Shown piece after piece: positions 26,607-34,417 of a DNA stretch of 64,000 bases. Under the pieces are notes generated by a model, which saw only the letters and a program-made list of their open reading frames with translations, was not told where the DNA came from and ran no database searches. Numbering within the stretch: the first letter of the stretch is position 1; each line of letters opens with the position of its first letter. A program made the position numbers and the translations under genes. The stretch is from the NCBI RefSeq assembly GCF_014205135.1, contig NZ_JACHMY010000001.1, positions 5,518,001-5,582,000 of the forward strand. The letters run 5' to 3'. Source of the stretch: Kribbella italica (lineage in GTDB: Bacteria > Actinomycetota > Actinomycetes > Propionibacteriales > Kribbellaceae).

Positions 26607-27487
26607 GTCTGCTCCAGCAACTCGTGCGCCAGCGCCCGCCCGACCGCCGCTGGATCGTCGACCGATCCGTTGGCGGACAGCCGCCGGACTCCGCCGCCGT
26701 CCTCACCGAGTGCTCCCCGCAGCCACAGCTCCGGGCCGTCCTCACCTTCGACCACCTCGGCGAGCGCCCCGACCGGCGCGGTGCACCCGGCCTCGAGCGT
26801 CGCCAGCAACTGCCGCTCGGCGGTCACCGCGACCCGGGTCGCCGGATCCTCCAGCGGCGCCAGCGCAGCCAGTACGGCGGTGTCGTCGCTGCGGCACTCG
26901 ATGCCCAGGGCACCTTGTCCGGGACACGGCAGCACCTGGATCGGGTCCAGGGTCTCGGTGATCTCGTCCAGCCGGCCCAACCGGGCCAACCCTGCCCTCG
27001 CCAGCACCACCGCGTCCAGTTTGCCGTCGGCGACCATCGAGATCCGGGTGTCCACGTTGCCGCGGATCCCGGTCAGCTCGAGGCCGAGGCCGAGGGCTTC
27101 CAGTTGCGCCTGCCGGCGGGCCGAACCGGTGCCCACCAGCGCGCCGGTCTGCAGCTCGCCGAGGGTGAGGCCGTCGCGGGCGACCAGGACGTCGCGTGGG
27201 TCCTCGCGGACCGGGATCGCTCCGAGGGTCAGTCCCTCGATCGGCGCGGTCGGCAGGTCCTTCAGCGAGTGCACCGCGATGTCGATCTCGCCGGCCACCA
27301 GGGCGTCGCGCAGCGCGCTGACGAAGATGCCGGTGCCGCCGATCTGCTCCACCGGCGCCCGGTTCACGTCGCCGGTGGTGACGATCGGGACCAGCTCGAC
27401 CTCGTGCCCGAGGCTCCGCAGCGCGTCGGCGATGTAGGTGGCCTGGACGGTCGCGAGAGCCGACCGGCGGGTGCCGAGCTTGATCAT
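26603..27487 (-). CDS. hemC: Porphobilinogen deaminase (hydroxymethylbilane synthase)
   Basis: A 294-residue enzyme joining four porphobilinogens. It starts MIKLGTRRSALATVQATYIA, contains HSLKDLPT with the conserved basic residue and acid, and has the dipyrromethane-cofactor cysteine at Cys235 (LATLEAGCTAPVGAL). Four-base overlaps with hemA and cobA/hemD. Confidence 0.97.
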   Translation of the reverse strand: MIKLGTRRSALATVQATYIADALRSLGHEVELVPIVTTGDVNRAPVEQIGGTGIFVSALRDALVAGEIDIAVHSLKDLPTAPIEGLTLGAIPVREDPRDVLVARDGLTLGELQTGALVGTGSARRQAQLEALGLGLELTGIRGNVDTRISMVADGKLDAVVLARAGLARLGRLDEITETLDPIQVLPCPGQGALGIECRSDDTAVLAALAPLEDPATRVAVTAERQLLATLEAGCTAPVGALAEVVEGEDGPELWLRGALGEDGGGVRRLSANGSVDDPAAVGRALAHELLEQT

Positions 27488-28770
27488 GCGGACTCACCTC
27501 CGGTGGTGGTCTTGGGGGCGGTGACCGCGTCGACGGTCGCCGGGTCGAGCGCGAACAGCTCGCGCAGCGCGTCGGCGTACGTCGGGCCGCCCGGGTCGGC
27601 GGCCAGTTCCTTCACGCGGACGGTGGGGGTGTGCAGCACCTTGTCGACGACGCGCCGGATGGTCCGGGCGACCTCGTGGCGCTGGTTCTCGTCCAGGCCG
27701 GGCAGGCGGCGGTCGAGGCGGGCCAGCTCGGAGTCGACGAGCTCGGAGGCCATCGCGCGCAGCGCGACGACGGTCGGCGCGACCGAGGCCGCCCGCCGGG
27801 TCGCCTCGAAGGCGCCGGTCTCCTCGCCGACGATCCGGCGGACCTCGTCGATGTCGTGCTCGCTGCCGCCCGCCGTACCGGCCAGGTCGGCCAGGGTGAC
27901 CAGCGTGACGCCGGGGATCCGGGCGGCGCCCGGCTCGACGTCGCGCGGCAGCGCCACGTCCAGTACGCCGAACGGGCGCCCGTCGGTGGCGGTGCGGATC
28001 ATTTCCTCGGTCAGCACGGCGCCGCGGGCGCCGGTGCAGCTGACGACCAGGTCGGCCTCGGCCAGAGCGTCCGGTACGCCGGCCAGCGGGATCGCCGTAC
28101 CGCCGATCCGTTCGGTCAGGGCGACGGCGCGGTCGTGGTTGCGGTTCGCGATCGTGACGCTCGCGGCGCCGCCGTTGATCAGGGTCTGGGCGGCCAGCGA
28201 AGCCATCGAGCCGGCGCCGACGATCAGCGCGCGGCGGCCCTCGAAGCCGCCGACGGCGTCCAGCCCGGCGGTGACCACCGAGCGGCCGGCCGAGTCGATC
28301 CCGGTCTCGGTGCGAGCCCGCTTGCCGGTCCGCAGCGCGTGCTGGAACAGGGCGTTCAGGCTGCTGCCGATCGTCTCCAGGTCCTGGCCGACGCGCAGCG
28401 ACTCCTTCACCTGGCCGAGGATCTGGCTCTCGCCGACGACCATCGAGTCCAGCCCGACCGACACCTGGAACAGGTGCGCGACGGCGCCTTCCTCGAAGTG
28501 CACGTACAGGTGCTCGGCGAGGTCGAGCAGCGGGACGCCGGTGACGTCGGACAGGATCGCGGTGACCTCGTCCATCCCGGCGTGGAAGCGGTCGACGCTC
28601 GCGTAGACCTCGGTGCGGTTGCAGGTCGCCAGCACGGCGGACTCGCTGACGGCGGGACTGTGCTGGACGCTGATCGCCAGCTTGGTCGCCGCGTCCGGGT
28701 CCAGCGCGACCCGCTCCAGAACCGAGATGTCCCCACTACGGTGCGAGATCCCGACGACCAGATAGCTCAT
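27484..28770 (-). CDS. hemA: Glutamyl-tRNA reductase
   Basis: A 428-residue first enzyme of C5-pathway heme synthesis. The catalytic Cys50 lies in AVLATCNRTEVYA; the substrate region GESQILGQVKESLRVGQ and the NADPH fold GRRALIVGAGSMASLAAQTL are intact, with a helical dimerisation tail. Overlaps rex and hemC by 4 bp each, so reductase synthesis is coupled to the redox sensor. Confidence 0.97.
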   Translation of the reverse strand: MSYLVVGISHRSGDISVLERVALDPDAATKLAISVQHSPAVSESAVLATCNRTEVYASVDRFHAGMDEVTAILSDVTGVPLLDLAEHLYVHFEEGAVAHLFQVSVGLDSMVVGESQILGQVKESLRVGQDLETIGSSLNALFQHALRTGKRARTETGIDSAGRSVVTAGLDAVGGFEGRRALIVGAGSMASLAAQTLINGGAASVTIANRNHDRAVALTERIGGTAIPLAGVPDALAEADLVVSCTGARGAVLTEEMIRTATDGRPFGVLDVALPRDVEPGAARIPGVTLVTLADLAGTAGGSEHDIDEVRRIVGEETGAFEATRRAASVAPTVVALRAMASELVDSELARLDRRLPGLDENQRHEVARTIRRVVDKVLHTPTVRVKELAADPGGPTYADALRELFALDPATVDAVTAPKTTTGGESA

Positions 28771-29522
28771 GCGCCGACACCCCCGCCGACGCTCGGCAGA
28801 TCGGGCAGGCCGTTGATCGCTGGTAGTTCGGGCACCTCGGGGAGCGCCGCCTCTCCGGACTTTCGTTGTTCGTGGTACGCCAGGATCTGCAACTCGATCG
28901 AGAGGTCCACCTTGCGGATGTCGACGCCGTCGGGCACGGACAGCACCACCGGCGCGAAGTTCAGGATGCTGGTCACCCCGGCCGCGACCAGCCGGTCGCA
29001 GACCTCCTGGGCCGGACCGGCGGGAGTCGTGATGACACCGATCGAGACCCGGTCGGCGGCGACGATCTCCTCCAGCTCGGCGAAGTCGCGCACGACCATG
29101 TCGCCGATCCGCTCACCGACGAGCTCGGGCGCCGCGTCCAGCAGGGCGACGATCCGGAAGCCGCGGGTGCCGAAGCCGGAGTAGTTGGCCAGCGCGTGGC
29201 CCAGGTTTCCGATCCCGACGATGACGACCGCCCAGTCCTGGGTGACGCCGATCTCACGGGCGATCTGGTAGCGCAGGTACTCCACGTCGTACCCGACCCC
29301 GCGGGTGCCGTACGAGCCGAGGTACGACAGGTCCTTGCGGAGCTTGGCCGAGTTGACCCCGGCCGCGGTCGCGAGGTCCTCGCTCGACGCGGTGGCGATG
29401 CCACTGTCCGACAGCGCGGTCAGGGCCCGCAGGTACACCGGCAAGCGCGCGACAGTGGCCTCGGGAATGCCGCGTTCGGTTCGCGTCGGCGCGCCGGGGC
29501 GACGGCTGCGGGCAGGCGTCAC
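28767..29522 (-). CDS. rex: Redox-sensing repressor Rex
   Basis: 251 residues from GTG 29522 with AGGAGAAC upstream. The N-terminal winged helix (ATVARLPVYLRALTALSDSG, NSAKLRKDLSYLGSYGTRG) binds DNA, and the Rossmann domain (WAVVIVGIGNLGHALANYSG) reads the NADH/NAD ratio. Rex in Streptomyces represses respiratory and heme genes, including its own operon, under normal aeration. Here it heads rex-hemA-hemC-cobA/hemD-hemB, with a candidate Rex operator 70 bp upstream. Confidence 0.97.
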   Translation of the reverse strand: MTPARSRRPGAPTRTERGIPEATVARLPVYLRALTALSDSGIATASSEDLATAAGVNSAKLRKDLSYLGSYGTRGVGYDVEYLRYQIAREIGVTQDWAVVIVGIGNLGHALANYSGFGTRGFRIVALLDAAPELVGERIGDMVVRDFAELEEIVAADRVSIGVITTPAGPAQEVCDRLVAAGVTSILNFAPVVLSVPDGVDIRKVDLSIELQILAYHEQRKSGEAALPEVPELPAINGLPDLPSVGGGVGA

Positions 29523-29589
29523 AGTTCTCCTGGAAAGGTGGTTCGCGAGTCACTCGCCTCACGGCGGGCGACACCCCCACTCTAGGAGC

Positions 29590-29607
29590 TTGTGAACGTG
29601 AGAACAA
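29590..29607 (+). promoter_or_regulatory. Candidate Rex operator (ROP)
   Basis: TTGTGAACGTGAGAACAA matches the left half of the known actinobacterial Rex palindrome TTGTGAAN4TTCACAA perfectly and the right half only partly. It lies in the rex 5' region, where Rex autoregulation would be expected. Confidence 0.5.
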
Positions 29608-29645
29608 AATCGGCGACGCCACCTGGGACGGGGCCATGTCGAAAC

Positions 29646-29891
29646 TCACACCGTTGTCAAGGCCCTCTTCAGCCTGACCGGGTCCACCCGCCAGAAGTCG
29701 TGCTGGCGGCCGTCGACGAGGGTGACCGGGATCTGTTCGCCGTACTCGCGGAACAGCTCGGGGTCGGTCGTGATGTCGATCTCGGTCCAGCCGACGCCCA
29801 GCTCGGCGCAGACCGCGGCCACGATCGCCTGGGCGTCCTCGCAGAGGTGGCAGCCCGGTTTGCCGTACAGGGTGACGCGCGGCTCGCTCAC
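29646..29891 (-). CDS. Glutaredoxin-like family protein
   Basis: 81 residues, GTG start overlapping the AMP-ligase stop by 4 bp. A thioredoxin-fold protein with the redox pair CHLC (VTLYGKPGCHLCEDAQ) and the cis-proline region QIPVTLVDGRQHDFWRVD. DUF836-type glutaredoxin-like proteins sit beside rex in many actinomycetes. Its role in thiol redox is inferred from the fold only. Confidence 0.88.
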   Translation of the reverse strand: MSEPRVTLYGKPGCHLCEDAQAIVAAVCAELGVGWTEIDITTDPELFREYGEQIPVTLVDGRQHDFWRVDPVRLKRALTTV

Positions 29892-31336
29892 CGGTCCGTC
29901 TCCCGCAGGCGGCCCTTCGCGACCTTGCCGGTGACCGAGTGCGGCAGGTGGTCGACCACCTCGACCTCGACCGGGCACTTGAAGCGGGCCAGCCGCTGCC
30001 CGGCGTACTCGAGCAGGTCGGCGACGTCGATCTTCGCGCCGGTGGCCGGTACGACGAACGCCTTGACCGCCTCGCCGGTCTCGTCGGACGGGACGCCGAT
30101 CACGGCGGCCTCGCGGACCCCGGGAGCGCCGACCAGGACCTCCTCGACCTCGCTCGGGAACACGTTGAAGCCGCTGACGATGACGAGCTCGCGGAGCCGG
30201 TCGACCAGGTAGAGATCGCCGTCGGTGTCCAGGAAGCCGACGTCGCCGGTGCGGTACCAGCCGTCGCCGTCCGGGCCGTCGACCCCGTCGGGCCAGTAGC
30301 CGGAGAACAGGTTCTTGCCGCGGATCAGGATCTCGCCCGGGTCGTCGCCCTCGACGTCCTCGCCCTGCTCGTCGGCGATCCGCAGGTCCACGCCCGGCAG
30401 CGGGCGGCCGACGGAGCCCGGCTTCGGCTCCTCCTCGCCGAGCGTCGTGGTGACACCCGGGGAGGCCTCGGTCAGGCCGTAGCCCTGGTGGACGAACAGG
30501 CCGGTCGCCTGCTCGAAGCGGTCGGCCAGCGCGCGGTCGAGGCTGGACGCGCCGGTCAGCACGACCTTGACCGAAGCGAGCCGCTCCCGGAGGTCGTCGC
30601 GGGCCAGCAGCGCGTGCAGGGCCGGCGGCGCCAGCGGGAGCCGCGTCACGGCGTACGAGCTGATCAGGTCGAGCGTGCCGGTCGAGTCGAACCGGCGGTC
30701 GACGACGAGCGCGGCGCCGGTCGCGACCGCCCAGCCGAGGACCGCGTTCAGGCCGAAGGCGTGGAACATCGGGAGCACGCCGAGCACGAGGTCCTCGGGG
30801 CCCATCCGGTCCTCGCCGAGACCGGCCAGGTTCTCGACGTTCGCGGCCAGCGCGCGGTGGGTCAGCATCGCGGCACGCGGGTCGCCGCTCGTGCCGGACG
30901 TGTAGAGCAGGACCGCGAGGCTCTCCGGGTCGGTCTGCGGTGACAGCGGAGCGTGACCGTCGAGCTCGCCGGCCCGGACCACCTTCACGCCCTCGGCCTT
31001 GTCCGCGAGATCGCCGTCGGCCACCACCAGCCGCGCGCCGGAGTGCTTCACGACGTTGCCGATCTCGGGCTTGGTGAGGCCCGTGTTCAGCGGTACGGCG
31101 ACAAGGCCGGCGCGCAGACATCCCAAGTAGGACGTGACAAAGTCGATGCTGTTGGCCATCAGCAGGACCACCCGGTACCCGGGCACGAGGCCGGCACCGG
31201 CGTACCCCTGGGCAGCTCGCTCGACGGCCTCGTCGAGCTCGCTCCAGGTCAGTCGCCGGTCACCGTCGACCAGCGCGAGACGCTCCCCATGACGTCGCGC
31301 TGTGTCACGAAGAACATCCGCGAAGTTGAAGTTCAC
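29888..31336 (-). CDS. AMP-binding acyl-CoA synthetase / ligase
   Basis: A 482-residue member of the ANL superfamily. It shows the ATP loop LLYTSGTSGDPRAAMLTH (about residues 142-159), the adenine motif GYGLTEAS, the YRTGDVG motif and the C-terminal catalytic lysine in LPHSVTGKVAKGRLRE. It activates a carboxylic acid, probably a fatty acid, to an acyl-CoA. It starts at GTG with CAGACT 6 bases upstream and is divergent from the HAD gene. Confidence 0.9.
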   Translation of the reverse strand: MNFNFADVLRDTARRHGERLALVDGDRRLTWSELDEAVERAAQGYAGAGLVPGYRVVLLMANSIDFVTSYLGCLRAGLVAVPLNTGLTKPEIGNVVKHSGARLVVADGDLADKAEGVKVVRAGELDGHAPLSPQTDPESLAVLLYTSGTSGDPRAAMLTHRALAANVENLAGLGEDRMGPEDLVLGVLPMFHAFGLNAVLGWAVATGAALVVDRRFDSTGTLDLISSYAVTRLPLAPPALHALLARDDLRERLASVKVVLTGASSLDRALADRFEQATGLFVHQGYGLTEASPGVTTTLGEEEPKPGSVGRPLPGVDLRIADEQGEDVEGDDPGEILIRGKNLFSGYWPDGVDGPDGDGWYRTGDVGFLDTDGDLYLVDRLRELVIVSGFNVFPSEVEEVLVGAPGVREAAVIGVPSDETGEAVKAFVVPATGAKIDVADLLEYAGQRLARFKCPVEVEVVDHLPHSVTGKVAKGRLRETDR

Positions 31337-31342
31337 CAGGCG

Positions 31343-31348
31343 AGTCTG
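31343..31348 (-). promoter_or_regulatory. Predicted -10 hexamer of a leaderless acyl-CoA ligase mRNA
   Basis: CAGACT on the minus strand ends 6 bases before the GTG at 31336. The same hexamer precedes the GNAT gene at 37941 by 7 bases. Confidence 0.35.
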
Positions 31349-31360
31349 TCATGTTCCGGT

Positions 31361-31366
31361 TAAGGT
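31361..31366 (+). promoter_or_regulatory. Predicted -10 hexamer of a leaderless HAD-phosphatase mRNA
   Basis: TAAGGT ends 7 bases before the GTG at 31374; there is no Shine-Dalgarno at normal spacing. The same hexamer and spacing occur before acuC at 42425. Confidence 0.4.
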
Positions 31367-31373
31367 GCTCAGA

Positions 31374-32072
31374 GTGACTCGGGACCTACGCGCCAGGTCC
31401 GTGCTGGCCGGTGAGGCGAGCGCGGCGGCGGCTGAGCTGGAAGCGGCGCTGGCGACTCCCTCGGTGAGCCACGCCGCCGCGTTCTTCGACGTCGACAACA
31501 CCCTGCTGCAGGGCGCCTCGGTGATCTTCGACGAGCTGATGGCCGACAGGATCTGGCCGGGCACGAAGGCGCTCGCGCAGCAGCACCTGGACGCCGGCGA
31601 ACGGGTCTGGCTGGTCACCGCCGCACCCGTCGAGGTGGCCCGCGTCCTGGCCCGGCGGCTCGGCCTGACCGGCGCGCTGGGAACGGTTGCCGCCCACCGT
31701 GACGGGGTCTATACAGGTGTACTTGTGGGCGATATTCTGCACGGCCCGGCCAAGGCGGAAGCCGTCCGGGCGCTGGCGAGGCACGAGGAGCTGGACCTGA
31801 CCGCGTGCTCGGCGTACTCGGACTCGGTGAACGACTTGCCGATGCTGGAAATGGTGGGGAATCCGTGGGCGATCAACCCTGACAGCAGGCTGCTGCGGCA
31901 TGCCCGGACGGCCGGCTGGCCGGTCCGGGACTACCGGACCGGACGGAGGGCGACGCGCCTTCTCCTGTTGACAGCGGGTGCTTCAGGCGTAACGCTCGGT
32001 GCTGTCTCAGCCGCTGTGGCCATCCAACGATGTCTCAGTCGGGGATGTGGAAGTCGTAGACGTGTCAGTTGA
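31374..32072 (+). CDS. HAD-IB family phosphatase lacking the cap insertion
   Basis: 232 residues. All HAD catalytic motifs are present: nucleophile and acid Asp39/Asp41 (FFDVDNTLLQGAS), Thr82 (WLVTAAPVE), Lys127 (HGPAKAEA) and Asp150/Asp154 (YSDSVNDLPML). A single hydrophobic segment lies near the C-terminus (about 200-222). In relatives of this actinobacterial group about 70 residues that form the cap separate GAS from DELMADRIW; here the two are joined directly at residues 49-53. The frame is intact and the gene overlaps the sigma-factor region as in relatives. It may be a working minimal enzyme or an in-frame deletion allele. Confidence 0.88.
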   Translation: MTRDLRARSVLAGEASAAAAELEAALATPSVSHAAAFFDVDNTLLQGASVIFDELMADRIWPGTKALAQQHLDAGERVWLVTAAPVEVARVLARRLGLTGALGTVAAHRDGVYTGVLVGDILHGPAKAEAVRALARHEELDLTACSAYSDSVNDLPMLEMVGNPWAINPDSRLLRHARTAGWPVRDYRTGRRATRLLLLTAGASGVTLGAVSAAVAIQRCLSRGCGSRRRVS

Positions 32073-32086
32073 AACGGGGAGAGATC

Positions 32087-32659
32087 TTGACGACGCCGGA
32101 GCCGAGCCCGGACGGGATGAGACGTGCGGAGCTCGTCGATCGCGCCCAGGCTGGAGACGTCGGTGCATTCGGTGAGCTGTACGACGAGTACTCGCTCACC
32201 GTCTATCGCTACATCTACGCGCGGGTGTCGTCCTCGGCCCTGGCCGAGGACCTGACCAGTGAGACGTTCGTCCGGGCGCTGCGCGCGCTGGACTCGTTCC
32301 GCTGGCAGGGCCGGGACTTCGGTGCCTGGCTGGTCACGATCGCCCGCAACCTGATCACCGACCACTACAAGTCGGGCCGGGTCCGGCTCGAGGTGGTCAC
32401 CGACGAGATCGAGACGCACGACCGGCAGACCGAGGGGCCGGAGGTCGACGTACTGGCCGCCGCGACCGCCGAGGTGCTCCGGGACGCCGTCGCGGCCTTG
32501 CCGGACGAGCAGCGCGACTGCCTGACCATGCGATTCTTCGCCGGTCTGTCGATCGCCGAAACGGCCAAAGCGCTGGAGAAGTCCGAAGGCGCGGTCAAGC
32601 AACTGCAGTTGAGGGCCGTCAGGCACTTGGCGAAGGTAATCCCCAAGGACTTGAGGTGA
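32087..32659 (+). CDS. ECF RNA polymerase sigma factor, BldN-like
   Basis: 190 residues from TTG 32087, which has GGGGAGAG at good spacing; an upstream TTG at 32069 would overlap the HAD stop. Region 2 is at about residues 25-90 (FGELYDEYSLTVYRYIYARV, EDLTSETFVRALRALDSFRW) and region 4 at about 130-185 (ALPDEQRDCLTMRFFAGLSI, KSEGAVKQLQLRAVRHL). Neighbours (rex-hem operon upstream, DUF5667 protein downstream) match the Streptomyces bldN locus, where this sigma factor governs aerial development. The developmental role here is inference. Confidence 0.85.
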   Translation: MTTPEPSPDGMRRAELVDRAQAGDVGAFGELYDEYSLTVYRYIYARVSSSALAEDLTSETFVRALRALDSFRWQGRDFGAWLVTIARNLITDHYKSGRVRLEVVTDEIETHDRQTEGPEVDVLAAATAEVLRDAVAALPDEQRDCLTMRFFAGLSIAETAKALEKSEGAVKQLQLRAVRHLAKVIPKDLR

Positions 32660-32682
32660 GACGGATGACAACGAATGTCTTC

Positions 32683-32711
32683 CGTAACCAGTCAGGGAGT
32701 TTCCTCGTTTG
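32683..32711 (+). promoter_or_regulatory. Candidate ECF-type promoter of the rsbN-like gene
   Basis: CGTAAC (32683-32688) and CGTTTG (32706-32711) are 17 bp apart, resembling ECF sigma promoters with an AAC core at -35 and CGT at -10. In Streptomyces rsbN is reported to be transcribed by sigma-BldN itself, so this may be the same loop. Leader of about 48 nt. Confidence 0.5.
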
Positions 32712-32766
32712 CCTGGTGAGGACCTGTCGGTGACCCCGACTGGACCATTGAGGAGAACGAGAACTC

Positions 32767-33972
32767 ATGAGTGACCTAACCAGGGCTCGAGCGCGCGCGG
32801 ATGCCTTCGCGCACGCCGTCGATCACGGGCCCCGTCACTCTTCGCGACTGAGCGATGACCCTGAGTTGCTGGAAGCTGTGGAACTGGCCGGGCGGCTGAG
32901 GACCGCCGGGGCAGTGGCACCGCGACCGGAGTTCAGCGCCGAACTGAGGCACCGTCTGCTGGAGCAGGCGGCCGCCCGGGCGGCAACGACTCCGACCGTG
33001 GTGCACAGCTCGCCGGACAGCGAGGAGGACTTGCCGCCCCGCGAGGACGACGAGGCGTCCGTGATACCGATCCGTCATCGTCCCGGCCGGAGGATCCGGC
33101 TGGTGGCGAGCACCGCCGCACTTGTCCTGCTCGGAGGTGGCATCGGTTCCGCTGCCGCCGCCCAGCAGGCGATGCCCGGCGACACGCTGTACGGGATGAA
33201 GCGCAGCATCGAGAACGTCTCCACCAACGTCAGCGTGGGGGACGACTCCCGCGGCCGGCGTGATCTCGAGCACGCGATGACCAGACTGTCCGAGGTGGAC
33301 GCGCTGGTGTCGAACGGTGGCGACACAGCCTCCATCAACAGCACGCTCGGGCTCTTCTCGGACCAGGCCCGCAAGGGTGTGTCCAGGCTCGTCGCGTCGT
33401 ACCAGCAGGACGACGACCCCAGCTCGATCCAGGCGATCACGACGTTCATCACCAGCGCCCGCCAGGCCATGGGTGAGCTCGCTCCGAAGTTGCCTACGGA
33501 CTCGCTGAAGTCCGCTGTCGAGGCGGTCACGACGATCGACGAGCTGACCCGGCACACGACGCTGGCCTGCCCCAAGTGCGACCAGCCGAAGCCGGCGAAG
33601 AACGTGGTCCAGCCGACCACCGAGCAGCAGCCGAACGGCAAGCCCGGTGACCCGGAGGACCCGGTCAAGTCGAGCCCGACGACGGTGCCGTCGGCGAAGC
33701 CGAGTGCCAGGCCGAGCACGGCGCCGACGAGCGAGGTCCCCGACACCACCAAGGTGGAGGAGCGGAACACGACGCAGCCGACCAAGCTGCTGACCCCGCC
33801 CGGCAACCAGCCGACCGGGACCCCGACGACCACACCGTCGGGCACGCCTCTCCCGAGCCTGCCCACCCCCGGAACGCCGAGCTGGCCCTGGCCGTTCCCG
33901 ACCCTGAGCCTGCCATTGCCGACCATCAACCTGCCCGGCGTGATCCAGACTCTGCTACCTCCCTGGAAGTAG
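32767..33972 (+). CDS. DUF5667 membrane protein, probable RsbN-like anti-sigma factor
   Basis: 401 residues in three parts: a cytoplasmic N-terminal region (1-108, including RADAFAHAVDHGPR, LEAVELAGRLR and EFSAELRHRLLEQ), one transmembrane helix (about 111-130) and an outer domain of DUF5667 type with AMPGDTLYGMKRSIENV. The C-terminus after about residue 275 is a Pro/Thr/Ser-rich, probably wall-spanning tail. RsbN of Streptomyces binds BldN through its N-terminal part; gene order and architecture support that role. GAGGAGAACGAG precedes the ATG. Confidence 0.82.
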   Translation: MSDLTRARARADAFAHAVDHGPRHSSRLSDDPELLEAVELAGRLRTAGAVAPRPEFSAELRHRLLEQAAARAATTPTVVHSSPDSEEDLPPREDDEASVIPIRHRPGRRIRLVASTAALVLLGGGIGSAAAAQQAMPGDTLYGMKRSIENVSTNVSVGDDSRGRRDLEHAMTRLSEVDALVSNGGDTASINSTLGLFSDQARKGVSRLVASYQQDDDPSSIQAITTFITSARQAMGELAPKLPTDSLKSAVEAVTTIDELTRHTTLACPKCDQPKPAKNVVQPTTEQQPNGKPGDPEDPVKSSPTTVPSAKPSARPSTAPTSEVPDTTKVEERNTTQPTKLLTPPGNQPTGTPTTTPSGTPLPSLPTPGTPSWPWPFPTLSLPLPTINLPGVIQTLLPPWK

Positions 33973-33993
33973 CACCCGCAGTACTCCGAAGAT

Positions 33994-34018
33994 CCCCGCC
34001 GGCATCCTGCCGGCGGGG
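33994..34018 (+). terminator. Rho-independent-like hairpin after the rsbN-like gene
   Basis: CCCCGCCGGCA-TCC-TGCCGGCGGGG is a perfect 11-bp stem with a 3-base loop, 21 bp after the stop codon, followed by CTCTTCCGTT without a real U-tract. Confidence 0.75.
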
Positions 34019-34103
34019 CTCTTCCGTTGCCCGGCGATTTCCCGGGCGGCTTCACGCGGGGGCCTTCGCCTGCCGGTCTCCGAGTTGATGGCAGTCGTGC
34101 TGG

Positions 34104-34410
34104 TCAGAGGAGCGCGTCGAGCCAGGTGGCGTGGCGGGACTCGATGTAGTCGGCGGCGGGTCCCCAATAGTCAGCGTGGCCTTCGGCGTGAAGGCGAGAC
34201 CAGGGCTGTTCGCCGGTCTGGGCGCCGCGGACGAGCAGGTCGAACATGCCTCGCGTGTGGGCCGCGATCAGTCGGGGGAACTCGCGCCGCTCGGCGTCGT
34301 CCAGGCCGCAGCCGTCGACGAGGGCCCACGTTGCCGCCCGTCAGCAGCTCTTCGGCGGGCGACTCCGCGGCCGCTCGATCCCCTCGCGCAGATCCCTCGT
34401 CCGCGTTCAT
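34104..34410 (-). pseudogene. Short hypothetical gene, apparently frameshifted
   Basis: An ATG at 34410 opens a frame (MNADEGSARGDRAAAESPAE, then ELLTGGN) that turns Arg/Pro-rich after about residue 28. Another frame is protein-like from there to the TGA at 34104 (AATWALVDGCGLDDAERREF, RGMFDLLVRGAQTGEQPWSR, HADYWGPAADYIESRHATWL). The two halves would join near 34325 with one base change. No family recognised. It lies downstream of the acyltransferase on the same strand. Confidence 0.45.
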
Positions 34411-34417
34411 CGACCGG

